Below are positions 45,648-54,699 of a stretch of 64,000 nucleotides of DNA, piece after piece. A program made the translations under genes and the position numbers. Each line of letters opens with the position of its first letter. Position 1 is the stretch's first letter. Location: positions 3,534,001 to 3,598,000 of the forward strand of contig OY729432.1 in NCBI GenBank assembly GCA_963422385.1, written 5' to 3'. Below the pieces are notes generated by a model. That model was not told where the DNA came from, did not search any database, and worked only from the letters and a program-made list of their open reading frames with translations. Origin of the DNA: JAJDTQ01 sp963422385. GTDB lineage: Bacteria > Desulfobacterota > Binatia > UBA9968 > JAJDTQ01.

Positions 45648-46559
45648 CTACGAGTTCGGCAGCCGGGCCAGCAGGGCCTGTATCCTGGTATTCGAGGCGT
45701 GGCTTCCGGCCACGAGTTGCTGGAGCACCGGCTCCCGCCGGTTGAAGGCCGGCCGCTCCCCCTTACCCGTCATGGCGCAGCCGCCGGCCTCCTCGACGAT
45801 GACGATGCCGGCGCACACGTCCCATTCCTTGACCCGGCGGAAAGTCATGGTGGCGTCCGCATATCCGCGGGCCACCGAGGCCAAGCGGTAGGCGATGCTG
45901 CCCATGGGCTCGAGCACGAACTCCCGGGCCAGATCCTCCAGGCGCCGGCGCGGTTCGGCCCGGCTGATGAGCAGACGGGAACGCCCGCCGTTCTCAGGAC
46001 GGCTTACCTGTACCGGCTCGCCGTTCAGCCGGGCGCCGCATCCCCTCACCGCGGCGAACATCTCCCTCCGGAGCGGGTGATGGATCACCCCCAGCACCGG
46101 AGAACCGTTCACCGCGAGCCCGATGGAGACGCAGAACTCCGGTACCCCCTGAATGAACTCCCGGGTGCCGTCCAGCGGATCCACGATCCACACCCGGCTC
46201 CGGTCCAGCCTCCCGGCGTCGTCGGCGTCTTCCTCCGAGAGCCATGCGTCGCCCGGAAATCGCCCGGAGAGAATCTCGCGTATGGCCCGGTTGGCCATGA
46301 GATCGGCGGTGGTCACCGGATTACCACGGGACTTCTCCTTGACCCGGTAGTCGCCCCGGTAGAGCTCCGCGATGATGGCGCCCGCCTCCCTGGACGCCCG
46401 CTCCGCCGCCCGCAGTTCCTCCGCGAATGACTCCGGGACGCTCCCGTCCCTCCCTGGAGTCTCGCCCGATGCAACCGGGCTCGCCGACGCCTTTTCGGCG
46501 GGTGACTCCGGTCCGCTGGACAACGGTTGCTCCATGGGTTCATAATGCAGCCGTGTCAT
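45648..46559 (-). CDS. Inositol monophosphatase-family phosphatase (CysQ/IMPase-like)
   Basis: The 303-residue product has the metal-binding signatures of the family: WIVDPLDGTREFIQGVPEF, SEEDADDAG and, near the end, EWDVCAGIVIVEEAGG. Mg-dependent enzymes of this family act on inositol-1-phosphate, 3'-phosphoadenosine-5'-phosphate (CysQ) or sugar phosphates; PAP phosphatase is plausible. An extended, Ser/Pro-rich N-terminus (about 45 residues) is unusual. Start ATG 46559 is tentative; ATG 46535 is an alternative. It is divergent from the HAD gene. Confidence 0.87.
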   Translation of the reverse strand: MTRLHYEPMEQPLSSGPESPAEKASASPVASGETPGRDGSVPESFAEELRAAERASREAGAIIAELYRGDYRVKEKSRGNPVTTADLMANRAIREILSGRFPGDAWLSEEDADDAGRLDRSRVWIVDPLDGTREFIQGVPEFCVSIGLAVNGSPVLGVIHHPLRREMFAAVRGCGARLNGEPVQVSRPENGGRSRLLISRAEPRRRLEDLAREFVLEPMGSIAYRLASVARGYADATMTFRRVKEWDVCAGIVIVEEAGGCAMTGKGERPAFNRREPVLQQLVAGSHASNTRIQALLARLPNS

Positions 46560-46598
46560 CTCTTTAAGTATAGCCGATACTCGGAAAATTCGCGAAAA

Positions 46599-47315
46599 GT
46601 GATACCCCCCGGACCCGCCACAAGGCCCAAGGCCGTCTTTCTGGACGCCGCCGGAACCCTCCTCGAATCCACCCGACCCGTCGCGGTCACCTATGCGGAA
46701 CTGGCGCAACGGCACGGCAAGAGCGTTTCCTCCGAAGAGGTCTCGCGGCGTTTCCGCCACTGCTTCGCCACCGCGCCGCCCATGGCGTTCCCCGATTCGG
46801 ACGGCCAACGGCTGGAGGCGATGGAACGGGCCTGGTGGCACGACGTCGTGTGGCGCATCTTCGAGCCTGCCGGACCGTTCCTTCGTTTCGAGGACTACTT
46901 CGACGAGCTCTTCTCCTACTTCGCCCGCACCGGCGCATGGGTGCTCTACGACGACGCGCGGGCGACCCTGGACACCCTGAAGAGACGCGGCCTGATCCTG
47001 GTCATGATCTCGAACTTCGACTCGCGGGTGCTGAAGATCATCCGCGGGCTGGGAATCGCGGACCACTTCGACTCGGTGTTCATCTCGAGCAGCGCCGGAT
47101 TCGCCAAGCCCGAGGCCGGGATCTTCCACCTGGCGCTGGAACGCCACGACATCGCTCCGGACGAGGCCATGCACGTGGGTGACAGCCCGGAAACCGACGT
47201 CGAGGGGGCGTTGCGCGCCGGCGTCCGGCCCGTGCTGCTGGACCGGCACGGCAACGCCGAGCACGACGGCGCCATTCGCATCCGCGGGCTCCACGAGTTG
47301 ATGAGCCTGCTATAG
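46599..47315 (+). CDS. HAD-superfamily hydrolase (HDHD3-like)
   Basis: From the tentative GTG 46599 the product has 238 residues. Motif I is FLDAAGTLLE: the nucleophile Asp is present but the second Asp of DxD is Ala, as in HDHD3-type and haloacid dehalogenase-like members. Motif II is MISNFDSR, motif III the lysine in GFAKPEAGIF and motif IV HVGDSPETDVEGA. A C1 helical cap lies between about 20 and 110. Small-molecule phosphatase or dehalogenase-like activity is possible. No substrate can be assigned. An upstream ATG at 46545 is an alternative start. Confidence 0.86.
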   Translation: MIPPGPATRPKAVFLDAAGTLLESTRPVAVTYAELAQRHGKSVSSEEVSRRFRHCFATAPPMAFPDSDGQRLEAMERAWWHDVVWRIFEPAGPFLRFEDYFDELFSYFARTGAWVLYDDARATLDTLKRRGLILVMISNFDSRVLKIIRGLGIADHFDSVFISSSAGFAKPEAGIFHLALERHDIAPDEAMHVGDSPETDVEGALRAGVRPVLLDRHGNAEHDGAIRIRGLHELMSLL

Positions 47316-47377
47316 TCGTCTAAACCTTGGTGTCCCTGGATTCGAAATCGATCCGATATCTCACTGGAGGTCATATC

Positions 47378-48424
47378 ATGGCAGTCATCGACGCAGACGC
47401 ACACGTGCTGGAGACCAACCGGACCTGGGAGTACATGGAAGGAGCGGACAAGGCACACCGCCCGCAGATTGTGACTTCCACCAACGACGCCGGTGGCACC
47501 GGAGAGTACTGGCTGGTGGATGGGCGGCTTCACGCCAAGTCGGACAACGTCGGCCACGACACCCCGGCGGAATCCCGGGAGATGTCCGATATCGCGTCAC
47601 GCCTGCGCCACATGGACGAGATGGACGTGTCCATGCAGGTGCTCTATCCCACCATCTTCCTGCGCCCGGTCACCGACAAGCCCGAGGTGGAGATGGCGCT
47701 TTTCAAGAGCTACAACCGCTGGCTTTGCGATATCTGGAAGGCCGGCCAGAACCGCCTGCGATGGGCCGCAATCCTGCCGCTGCTGAGCATGGACGAGGCG
47801 CTGAGGGAGTTGGAAGAGGTGCTGCAATACGGCGCCTGCGGCGTGTTCGTCCCGGGCCTCATCGGCGACCGGCGTCTCAGCGACCCCTACTTCGCCCCGC
47901 TGTACGAAGCCTTGAGTGACGCCAACGTGCCCCTCTGCGTGCACTCGGCTACCGGCAGCTTCACCCAGCACGACCTGTTCTTCGACGAGCCCGGTTTCAA
48001 CAAGTTCAAGCTCGCCGTGGTGGGCTCATTCCACTCGGTGATCTGGGACCGTGTCCCGGAGCGGTTCCCGAGACTGCGAATCGGCTTCATCGAAGTCAGC
48101 GCACAATGGGTCCCCTACGTGTTTCACGACCTCGCCAAGCGCTTCAGACAGAAGCGCGGCATCGAGCTGTCCCGCAGCCTGCTCAAGGACAATCGCATCT
48201 TCGTCGCCTGTCAGACCGATGACGACCTCGACTACGTGCTGGAATACACCGGCGACGACACCATCATCATCGGCACGGACTACGGCCACAACGACACCTC
48301 CAGCGAGATCGCGGCACTGCAGAAGCTCAAGGACGACGGCAAGGTCAGTCCCGCGTCGGTGGCCAGGATCCTGGACGACAATCCCCGGGCCTTGTACGGC
48401 TTCCAGAACCAAGGCCTGAGATAA
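47378..48424 (+). CDS. Amidohydrolase-2 family metal-dependent hydrolase/decarboxylase
   Basis: The 348-residue TIM-barrel protein belongs to PF04909, which includes ACMSD and related decarboxylases. The metal site begins DADAHVLE (His in a DAH arrangement rather than HxH); other site residues are in LCVHSATGS, RLRIGFIEVSAQWVPYVFHD and IIGTDYGHNDTSS. TGGAGG stands 9 bases before ATG 47378. Members of this branch are common beside UbiD and molybdenum-hydroxylase genes, as here, but the substrate is unknown. A Family C palindrome follows the TAA stop after two bases. Confidence 0.85.
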   Translation: MAVIDADAHVLETNRTWEYMEGADKAHRPQIVTSTNDAGGTGEYWLVDGRLHAKSDNVGHDTPAESREMSDIASRLRHMDEMDVSMQVLYPTIFLRPVTDKPEVEMALFKSYNRWLCDIWKAGQNRLRWAAILPLLSMDEALRELEEVLQYGACGVFVPGLIGDRRLSDPYFAPLYEALSDANVPLCVHSATGSFTQHDLFFDEPGFNKFKLAVVGSFHSVIWDRVPERFPRLRIGFIEVSAQWVPYVFHDLAKRFRQKRGIELSRSLLKDNRIFVACQTDDDLDYVLEYTGDDTIIIGTDYGHNDTSSEIAALQKLKDDGKVSPASVARILDDNPRALYGFQNQGLR

Positions 48425-48426
48425 GG

Positions 48427-48455
48427 TGTAGGGGCGGGTTTGAAACCGGTCCCGG
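48427..48455. repeat. Family C palindrome, degenerate copy
   Basis: TGTAGGGGCGGGTTTGAAAC then CGGTCCCGGTC. The left arm is intact, the right arm degenerate. It sits between the amidohydrolase stop and the molybdopterin gene. Confidence 0.65.
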
Positions 48456-48470
48456 TCAAAAGGCGTCATC

Positions 48471-50693
48471 ATGGCAGAGCGTGAGTTGAAATACGTCGGC
48501 AACAACACCCGCAGGGTCGATGGCGTCGACAAGGTCACGGGGCGGGCCAAGTACACCGGAGACCTGGAAATACCCGGCATGCTGTACGGCTGCGTCCTGC
48601 GCAGCCACCATCCCCACGCCCTCATCGAGAGCATCGACACCGCCGCGGCCGAGGGCCTTCCGGGCGTGGCCGGGGTCCTCACCGGCCGCGACGTGGCGGA
48701 CCTGGATCCGCATTACAGCGGCCGCCCGCTGATCGCGTTGGAACGGGTCCGTTACGCGGGCGAACCGGTGGCGGTGGTCGCGGCCGAGGATCCCTTCACC
48801 GCGGAGCAGGCCGCGGCCGCCGTCGACGTGGTCTACCGGGAGCTGCCGTCCGCGGTGGGGCTCGACGAGGCATTGGCCCCGGAAGCGCCGCTGGTGCACG
48901 AGGACCGGAATGGCAACATCTGCGGACACGAGCAGGTGAGACGCGGCGACGCGGCGGAGGGCTTCGCCCGGTCCGACCGCGTCTTCGAGCACCACTTCAC
49001 CTTCCCGATGATCTACCACTACACGATGGAGCCCCACGGCGTCATCGCCGACTACCGGGAGGACGGCATCACGCTGTGGTCGTCGGCGCAGCACCCGTTC
49101 CTGGTCCAGGCCGACCTGGCGCGCATCTTCGGGTTTCCCGCCAGCAAGGTCAGCCTCAACGTCCCCTACCTGGGCGGCGGCTTCGGCGGCAAGTCCTACG
49201 CCAAGATCGAGCCGCTGGTGACCGCGGCCTCGCGCAAGGTCGGGCGTCCGGTGCGGGTGTGCCTGTCGGTGACGGAGGCCATGCTCACGGTGCGGCGGCA
49301 CAGCGCCAGGATACGCCTGAAGACCGGCGTCAGGCAGGACGGCACGATCATGGCGCGGGAGGCGGAAATCTACCTCGATACCGGCGCCTACATGGACAAC
49401 GGCCCTCAGGTGGCGGGCCGGGCCGCCACCCGGATACTCGGGCCTTACAACATCCCCCACATTCACACCGATGCCTACGCGGTCTACACCCACAGCGGCG
49501 GCGCCGGTTCCTTTCGCTCCATCGGCGGGCCCCAGTCCATCTTCGCCGGCGAGAGCCAGATGAACATGATCGCCGCCGCCCTGGGCATGGATCCGGCGGA
49601 GCTCCGGCTCAAGAACCTGCTCAAGCGCGGCGAGGTGCTGCGGCCGGGACTGCGTCCGCTGGACGTGAACCTGACCGGCACGCTCAAGCGGCTGATCATG
49701 GCCAGCCGCTGGAAAAAGCGCGCGGGCAAGGCCGGAGCACCGGTGGGACTGGCCTGCGGCATGACCAACGCCGGCGGTCAACCCATCACCGTGGCCATGG
49801 TGCGGCTCCAGGCGGACGGCGCCGCCACCATCATGGCCGGCAGCACCGAGATGGGCCAAGGCGTCCGGACCGTGCTGTCGCAGTTCGTGGGCGAGGAGTT
49901 GCAGCTCCCGCTGGAACGGATTCGCATGTCCGGGGCCGACACCGCCGTCACGCCTTACGACCGCTCCACCGGCTCCAGCCGTTCCACCACCCTCATGGGC
50001 CGGGCGGTGCAGGCCGCGGCCCGGGACGTCAAGCGCCAGCTCCTGAAGATCGGCGCCGGGGTGTACGGCGTGAGGCCGAACCAGATCCGGCTGATGGACG
50101 GTGCGCTGGTGTGCGGCGAGGGCCGGCTGTCCTTCGCCGAGGTGCTGGAGAAACGGTTCGGCGCCGCCGCGGGCGAGCTCATCGGTACCGGCACCGTGGG
50201 ACCCGAGATCATCAAGGACGTCCTGCCGGTGGTTTGGGAGGTGGGCATGGGCGCGGTGGAGCTGGATCTGGACCGGGAAACCGGCGCCATCTCGGTGGCC
50301 GACTACCTGTCCGTGGCCGACGTCGGCAAGGCCATCAATCCCATCCAGTGCGAGGGCCAGGAAGAAGGTGCGGCCATGATGGGGATCGGCCACGCCCTGT
50401 TCGAGCAGATGGTCTACGAAGGCGGCCAACTCATCAACTCCACGCTGGTGGACTACCGGATCCCCTCCTTCTCGGACGTGCCCCGTGGGTTCCACACCGT
50501 GCTGGTGGAGAACGGTGACGGACTCGGTCCCTACGGCAGCCGCGGCATGGGGGAAGGCGGCATCTTCTCGGTGGCGCCGGCCATCACCGGCGCCCTGGCC
50601 CATGCCACCGGGGCGCAGATCTGCGACCTGCCGTTGACACCGGAGCGGGTCTGGCGCTCATTGCGGGACGCCGACGGAAAGCACGGCGAATGA
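48471..50693 (+). CDS. Xanthine dehydrogenase-family molybdopterin-binding subunit, orphan
   Basis: The 740-residue protein binds the molybdenum cofactor and hydroxylates a substrate with water-derived oxygen. It shows an N-terminal a/b hammerhead domain (GRAKYTGDLEIPGMLYG), PYLGGGFGGKSY, the Mo-site motif GGAGSFRSIGGPQ, STEMGQGVRTVLSQ and the catalytic glutamate in RGMGEGGIFSV. It lacks the AYxCSFR loop of form I CO dehydrogenase. No FAD or 2Fe-2S subunit is adjacent; it might share the pair at 56185-57671. metF overlaps its stop by 4 bases. Confidence 0.9.
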   Translation: MAERELKYVGNNTRRVDGVDKVTGRAKYTGDLEIPGMLYGCVLRSHHPHALIESIDTAAAEGLPGVAGVLTGRDVADLDPHYSGRPLIALERVRYAGEPVAVVAAEDPFTAEQAAAAVDVVYRELPSAVGLDEALAPEAPLVHEDRNGNICGHEQVRRGDAAEGFARSDRVFEHHFTFPMIYHYTMEPHGVIADYREDGITLWSSAQHPFLVQADLARIFGFPASKVSLNVPYLGGGFGGKSYAKIEPLVTAASRKVGRPVRVCLSVTEAMLTVRRHSARIRLKTGVRQDGTIMAREAEIYLDTGAYMDNGPQVAGRAATRILGPYNIPHIHTDAYAVYTHSGGAGSFRSIGGPQSIFAGESQMNMIAAALGMDPAELRLKNLLKRGEVLRPGLRPLDVNLTGTLKRLIMASRWKKRAGKAGAPVGLACGMTNAGGQPITVAMVRLQADGAATIMAGSTEMGQGVRTVLSQFVGEELQLPLERIRMSGADTAVTPYDRSTGSSRSTTLMGRAVQAAARDVKRQLLKIGAGVYGVRPNQIRLMDGALVCGEGRLSFAEVLEKRFGAAAGELIGTGTVGPEIIKDVLPVVWEVGMGAVELDLDRETGAISVADYLSVADVGKAINPIQCEGQEEGAAMMGIGHALFEQMVYEGGQLINSTLVDYRIPSFSDVPRGFHTVLVENGDGLGPYGSRGMGEGGIFSVAPAITGALAHATGAQICDLPLTPERVWRSLRDADGKHGE

Positions 50694-51556
50694 AGATCAA
50701 GGAACGTTTCGACCGGGAACGTCCGCTCCTCTCCTTCGAGTTCTTCCCGCCCAAGGATGACCGCGGCGTCGACGCGCTGTTCGAGACCGTCGCCAACCTC
50801 AAACCGCTGGGCCCGGCTTTCGTCTCCGTCACCTATGGTGCCGGCGGCAGCACCCGCGAAAAGACGGTCGCCATCACCCGAAGGATCAAGTGCGAAGCCG
50901 GCATCGAGGCCATGGCCCATCTCACCTGCGTAGGTCACAGCCGGGACGAGATCGGCCAGCTTCTGGAAGAATACGAGGACGCCGGCATCGAGAACATCAT
51001 GGCGCTGCGAGGCGATCCGCCCCGCGGGGACAGTGAGTTCGTCCCGCATCCGCAGGGGTTCGCGCACGCCGATCAACTGATCGGGTATATCCGGCAACGG
51101 CAAGACTTCTGCATCGGCGGCGCCGGCTATCCCGAGGTGCATCCCGAGGCGCCCGGTCCCGAGGAGGACCTGCAGAATCTTAAACGAAAGGTCGATGCGG
51201 GCTGTGATTTCGTCGTGACCCAACTCTTCTTCGACGAGCGCGACTACTTCGACTTCGTGTCACGCGCGCGATCGGAACACATCGATACGCCCATCATCCC
51301 CGGCGTGATGCCCATCACCAACACCGCCCAGATCAAGCGCTTCACGCAGATGTGCGGAGCCCGGATCCCGGACGCCCTGCTGGCCAGGCTGGACGCCGCG
51401 GCCGGCGACCCGGAGGCGGTCATCGAGATCGGCATCGAGCACGCCACGCGACAGTGCCACGCCCTGCTCCAGGGCGGGGCGCCGGGCGTCCACTTCTATA
51501 CCCTCAACCGCTCCCTGTCCACCCGGAAGATCGTCGCCAACCTGCGGGATGGTTGA
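50690..51556 (+). CDS. metF: Methylenetetrahydrofolate reductase
   Basis: MetF reduces 5,10-methylene-THF to 5-methyl-THF with FAD. The 288-residue TIM barrel has LSFEFFPPKDDRGVDALFET, VSVTYGAGGSTR (FAD/NADH site), AHLTCVGHSRDEI, ALRGDPPRG, DFVVTQLFFDERDYF and PGVMPITN. Length is typical of the bacterial short form. Its ATG overlaps the stop of an orphan molybdopterin subunit by 4 bases, an unusual partner. A terminator follows at once. Confidence 0.95.
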   Translation: MKIKERFDRERPLLSFEFFPPKDDRGVDALFETVANLKPLGPAFVSVTYGAGGSTREKTVAITRRIKCEAGIEAMAHLTCVGHSRDEIGQLLEEYEDAGIENIMALRGDPPRGDSEFVPHPQGFAHADQLIGYIRQRQDFCIGGAGYPEVHPEAPGPEEDLQNLKRKVDAGCDFVVTQLFFDERDYFDFVSRARSEHIDTPIIPGVMPITNTAQIKRFTQMCGARIPDALLARLDAAAGDPEAVIEIGIEHATRQCHALLQGGAPGVHFYTLNRSLSTRKIVANLRDG

Positions 51557-51561
51557 ACGAG

Positions 51562-51596
51562 AAAGGGCCGGGAGCTGACGCCCCCGGCCCTTTTTT
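51562..51596 (+). terminator. Rho-independent terminator after metF
   Basis: Stem AAAGGGCCGGG (51562-51572) pairs with CCCGGCCCTTT (51583-51593) over a 10-base loop, running into a T-tract. It separates metF from the converging UbiD-family gene and may work in both directions. Confidence 0.9.
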
Positions 51597-51614
51597 CCAA
51601 AACCGAAACGAAGG

Positions 51615-53102
51615 TTAGCCTTCGATCACGTGGCGCCACTTGTCGAACACTTTCTGCTTGAGCTCGGGAGTCGACTCGGCCACGGGCGGAAAATCTTTCA
51701 TCCACTCGAAGGGCCGGGTGGCGTCGATGATGGCGCGGGAGTTGAAGCCCTTCTTGCCCGGCTCGATACGCGGATCCAACGGCCCGCTCCAGCAGCGCCG
51801 CAGGATGTCGATGGAATCCACGGGATCGGAACGCGTGGCCAGGGCCCAGAGCACGTCAAAGGTCTTGGTGGGGTCGATATCGTCGTCCACCACGATGACG
51901 TAGCGTCCGAGGTACGCCCCCGCGTGCACCTGTGAGGCCACCATACCAGCCTGACGCGCGTGACCCGGATAGCGCTGCTTGATGGAGATGATGTTCAGCA
52001 GACGGCCGCCGCCCGCCTCGTGGCACCACACGCCCTTGACGTCGGGCACGCCGGCCTTCTCCACCTGATCCCAGATGAGGGCGGCCTTCACCATGCACTT
52101 CGCGATGGAGTAGTCCGAAGGCGGACGCCCGGGACGTGCCGCCGTGAGGATCGGGTCGTTACGATGGTAGATGCGCTGGACCCGGATCAACGGCTCCGGC
52201 CGGCTGTTGCTGGCGTAGTAGCCGGTCCACTCGCCGAACGGCCCTTCCGTCTTCCGCTCGTCGGGGTCCATGTAACCCTCGATGACGATCTCGGCGTGGG
52301 CCGGGAACGGCAGTCCGGTCACCTGCCCCTGGATGACGTCGATGGGAGCCCCCTTGAGCCCGCCGGCGTAGTCGTACTCGGATACGCCGTAGTCCACCTC
52401 GTTGCCGGACACCATGAACAGCACCGGGTCCTGGCCGACGCAGACGATGACCGGACACTTCTCGCCGCGGTCGAACCACTTGTCCCGCTGGATGCGGCCG
52501 TGCTTGCCGGGCGAGATGTAGACGTTCATGCTCTTCTCGTCCTGGACCATGCCGCGGTAGGTGCCGAAATTGACCCAACCCTCGTCCGGATCCTTGGTCA
52601 CCACCAGGCAGCCGGTGCCGATGTAGCGCCCGCCGTCCAGCTCGTGGACGAACGGCACCGGGAACTTGAGCAGGTTGATGTCGTCGCCGGTGAGCACGTT
52701 CTCCATAACCGGGCCGGTCTCCACCACCCGATGCGGGATCGGATTGTGCTGCGAGATCTTCGTACGGGTGGCCCGCACCAGATCCAGATCCGTGAGGTCG
52801 ATGGGCAGGCCCAGCGCCAGCGCCATGCGCTTGAACGACGCGTTCTGGGCGAACAGCACCCGGAATCCCTCGGGGTAATCCTTGATCTTGTCGTAAAGCA
52901 CCGCGGGGACCGGACCCTTGCTCCCCTGGGCGATGAGCTCCGAGAGGGTTCCCATCTCCAGGTGCCAGTCCACCCCGTCGACCTTCTTCAGTTGCCCGAA
53001 GCTCTCGACGATCTCCAGCCACTCCCGCAAATCGGTGTAGCTCGGTGTTCCCTCGGCCCTGAACTCTTTCTCAGCGATTTTGGTTGCCTCTACTGCGACC
53101 AT
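51615..53102 (-). CDS. UbiD-family (de)carboxylase
   Basis: UbiD enzymes use prenylated FMN to decarboxylate aromatic or alpha,beta-unsaturated acids. The 495-residue protein shows the family pattern: RYIGTGCLVVTKDPDEGWVN, NFGTYRGMVQDEKSMNVYI, the catalytic E-x4-E region EGPFGEWTGYYA and the C-terminal MVASQVHAGAYLGRYVIVVDDDIDPT. AAGGAG precedes ATG 53102. No ubiX (prFMN synthase) is in the window. It may be part of the same pathway as the amidohydrolase and molybdenum hydroxylases, which is inference from position only. Confidence 0.92.
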   Translation of the reverse strand: MVAVEATKIAEKEFRAEGTPSYTDLREWLEIVESFGQLKKVDGVDWHLEMGTLSELIAQGSKGPVPAVLYDKIKDYPEGFRVLFAQNASFKRMALALGLPIDLTDLDLVRATRTKISQHNPIPHRVVETGPVMENVLTGDDINLLKFPVPFVHELDGGRYIGTGCLVVTKDPDEGWVNFGTYRGMVQDEKSMNVYISPGKHGRIQRDKWFDRGEKCPVIVCVGQDPVLFMVSGNEVDYGVSEYDYAGGLKGAPIDVIQGQVTGLPFPAHAEIVIEGYMDPDERKTEGPFGEWTGYYASNSRPEPLIRVQRIYHRNDPILTAARPGRPPSDYSIAKCMVKAALIWDQVEKAGVPDVKGVWCHEAGGGRLLNIISIKQRYPGHARQAGMVASQVHAGAYLGRYVIVVDDDIDPTKTFDVLWALATRSDPVDSIDILRRCWSGPLDPRIEPGKKGFNSRAIIDATRPFEWMKDFPPVAESTPELKQKVFDKWRHVIEG

Positions 53103-53226
53103 AGAATACTGGCTCCTTCCTTCAATTCTCTGTCGTCATTCCAAGGCGATATCTCAATGTTTATACCGGTCCGCGTCGAATATTGCCAACCCGTCGCATG
53201 AGGGGTGCAACGCAGGAATCGCCGGG

Positions 53227-53253
53227 GATTCGCTTGCTCGGACAGACTCCTAG
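53227..53253. repeat. Family A tip fragment abutting Family B element
   Basis: GATTCGCTTGCTCGGACAGA then CTCCTAG matches the Family A tip (23 of 27 positions by my count). Its last bases overlap the TAG that opens the Family B element at 53251. Confidence 0.6.
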
Positions 53254-53300
53254 TGTCGCGTTCCATAAATTCGCAAGATGACTTGCGGGACACGACACTA
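53251..53300. repeat. Family B element, 50-base shortened copy
   Basis: The ends are TAGTGTCGCGTTCC (53251-53264) and the complement of TAGTGTCGTGTCCC (53287-53300). The inside keeps AAATTCGCAAGATGACTTGC, matching the inner arm of the 25850-26013 element. The right-hand TAG is the stop codon of the ABC ATPase gene. Confidence 0.75.
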
Positions 53301-54446
53301 ATCCCCCAGCATCGTCTCGTCCATTCCCTCCCTGTCGTCCGCGGGCAGTCCATTGCAGTTATCCCGGTCGAGAGTCAGATAGACGTCGGTTCCCACGGGT
53401 ACCGCATTGGAGGGATGGGTATGCACGCGGATCGACTGCTCCCGAACCTTGACCTGGCAGTGATAGGCGTCGCCCATGAAGACGGCGTCGTGCAGCGTCC
53501 CGTGCAACACGTTCCGGCTTTGCGCCGGCGCCTCCGACGCCACGGTGATGTTTTCCGGGCGAATCGAGATCGCCGCGCTGGCGCCTTTTTCCATCGGCAC
53601 CGCGGGAACGAACTCAAGCATGCCGAACTCGGTCTCCAATCGGCCAGGGTGGGAGTTGGCGCCCGCCTCCGCGACCTTTCCGTTGATAAGGTTGGTCAGA
53701 CCCAGGAACGTGGCGGTGAACTTGCGCTTGGGCCTGGCATAGAGTTGGTGGGGCTCCCCCACCTCGATCAGCTTGCCGCCGTGCATGACCGCGATCTGAT
53801 CCGAGATGGCCAAGGCTTCGGCCTGATCGTGAGTGACGTAGATGGTGGTGATGTTGACACGCCGCTGGAGCGCCTTGATCTCGAAGCGCATCTGCTCCCG
53901 CAGCTTGGCGTCGAGATTGCTGAGGGGCTCGTCCAGCAGCATGACCTTGGGCTCGTTGATCAGCGCCCTGGCGAAGGCCACCCGCTGTTGCTGTCCGCCG
54001 GACAGCTTGGGGGCCGGCCGATCCCCCAAGCCGCCCAGGCCGACGACTTTCAGGACCTCTTCCACCCGGGTACGGATCTCGGCCCTGGGGCGGCGCTGGA
54101 TGGTCAGCGGATAGCCCACGTTCTCGGCAACGGTCATGTGGGGCCAGATGGCGTAGGACTGGAACACCATGCCGATGGGCCGGTGATTGGGCGGTACGTA
54201 GGCCCCGCCGGCGGAGTTGAACACCGGCTTCTCGTCGATGTCGATGACACCGCTATCCGGCCGCTCCAGCCCGGCGACGCAGCGCAGCGTGGTGGTCTTG
54301 CCACAGCCGCTGGGACCCAGGAAGGTGTAGAGCGAGCCCTCGGGGATGCTGAGCGAAACCCCCTTGAGTACGTGGACCCTCTCGGGCCCCTCCCCGAAGT
54401 ATTTCTCGAGGCTATTGATCTCGACCATGACTCTGTCGTCGCTCAC
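53298..54446 (-). CDS. ABC transporter ATP-binding protein (PotA/UgpC/FbpC type), orphan
   Basis: The 382-residue ATPase energises an importer of the polyamine/Fe3+/carbohydrate class. Walker A is GPSGCGKTT (44-52), signature LSGGQQQRVAFARAL, Walker B VMLLDEPLSNLDAK and the H-loop VTHDQAEAL. A C-terminal TOBE domain (about 250-370) is seen in SIRPENITV and HDAVFMGDAYHCQV. GGAGGTG precedes the GTG start. No permease or binding protein is next to it. The stop codon is supplied by a Family B repeat. Confidence 0.9.
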   Translation of the reverse strand: MSDDRVMVEINSLEKYFGEGPERVHVLKGVSLSIPEGSLYTFLGPSGCGKTTTLRCVAGLERPDSGVIDIDEKPVFNSAGGAYVPPNHRPIGMVFQSYAIWPHMTVAENVGYPLTIQRRPRAEIRTRVEEVLKVVGLGGLGDRPAPKLSGGQQQRVAFARALINEPKVMLLDEPLSNLDAKLREQMRFEIKALQRRVNITTIYVTHDQAEALAISDQIAVMHGGKLIEVGEPHQLYARPKRKFTATFLGLTNLINGKVAEAGANSHPGRLETEFGMLEFVPAVPMEKGASAAISIRPENITVASEAPAQSRNVLHGTLHDAVFMGDAYHCQVKVREQSIRVHTHPSNAVPVGTDVYLTLDRDNCNGLPADDREGMDETMLGD

Positions 54447-54699
54447 CGATCACCTCCGTCGCGTACGGGCTGATCGAGGGACCAACCATCCAGCGCACGC
54501 GCCAATCCGGCACTGGGATGAGCCACCTATTGCACACAAGCGGCTTGATTTCAACTTGAAAACCGTCGCACCGAGGGTTGATTTCACGCCTGTTTTTTCC
54601 TAACAACAACCTCTGTCGTACGGGTACGGTCGGGCGACGAGTCACAGCCACAGGCCGCCTCGCGGAACATCCGCTCATCCGACGCGAAGGGAGCACCCC

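Noticed and set aside
54545..54586. Direct repeat TTGATTTCA twice, 33 bases apart, in the divergent region before the cyclic amidohydrolase
   Set aside because: It could be an operator, but nine bases in two copies in an AT-richer spacer is weak evidence and no regulator gene is adjacent.
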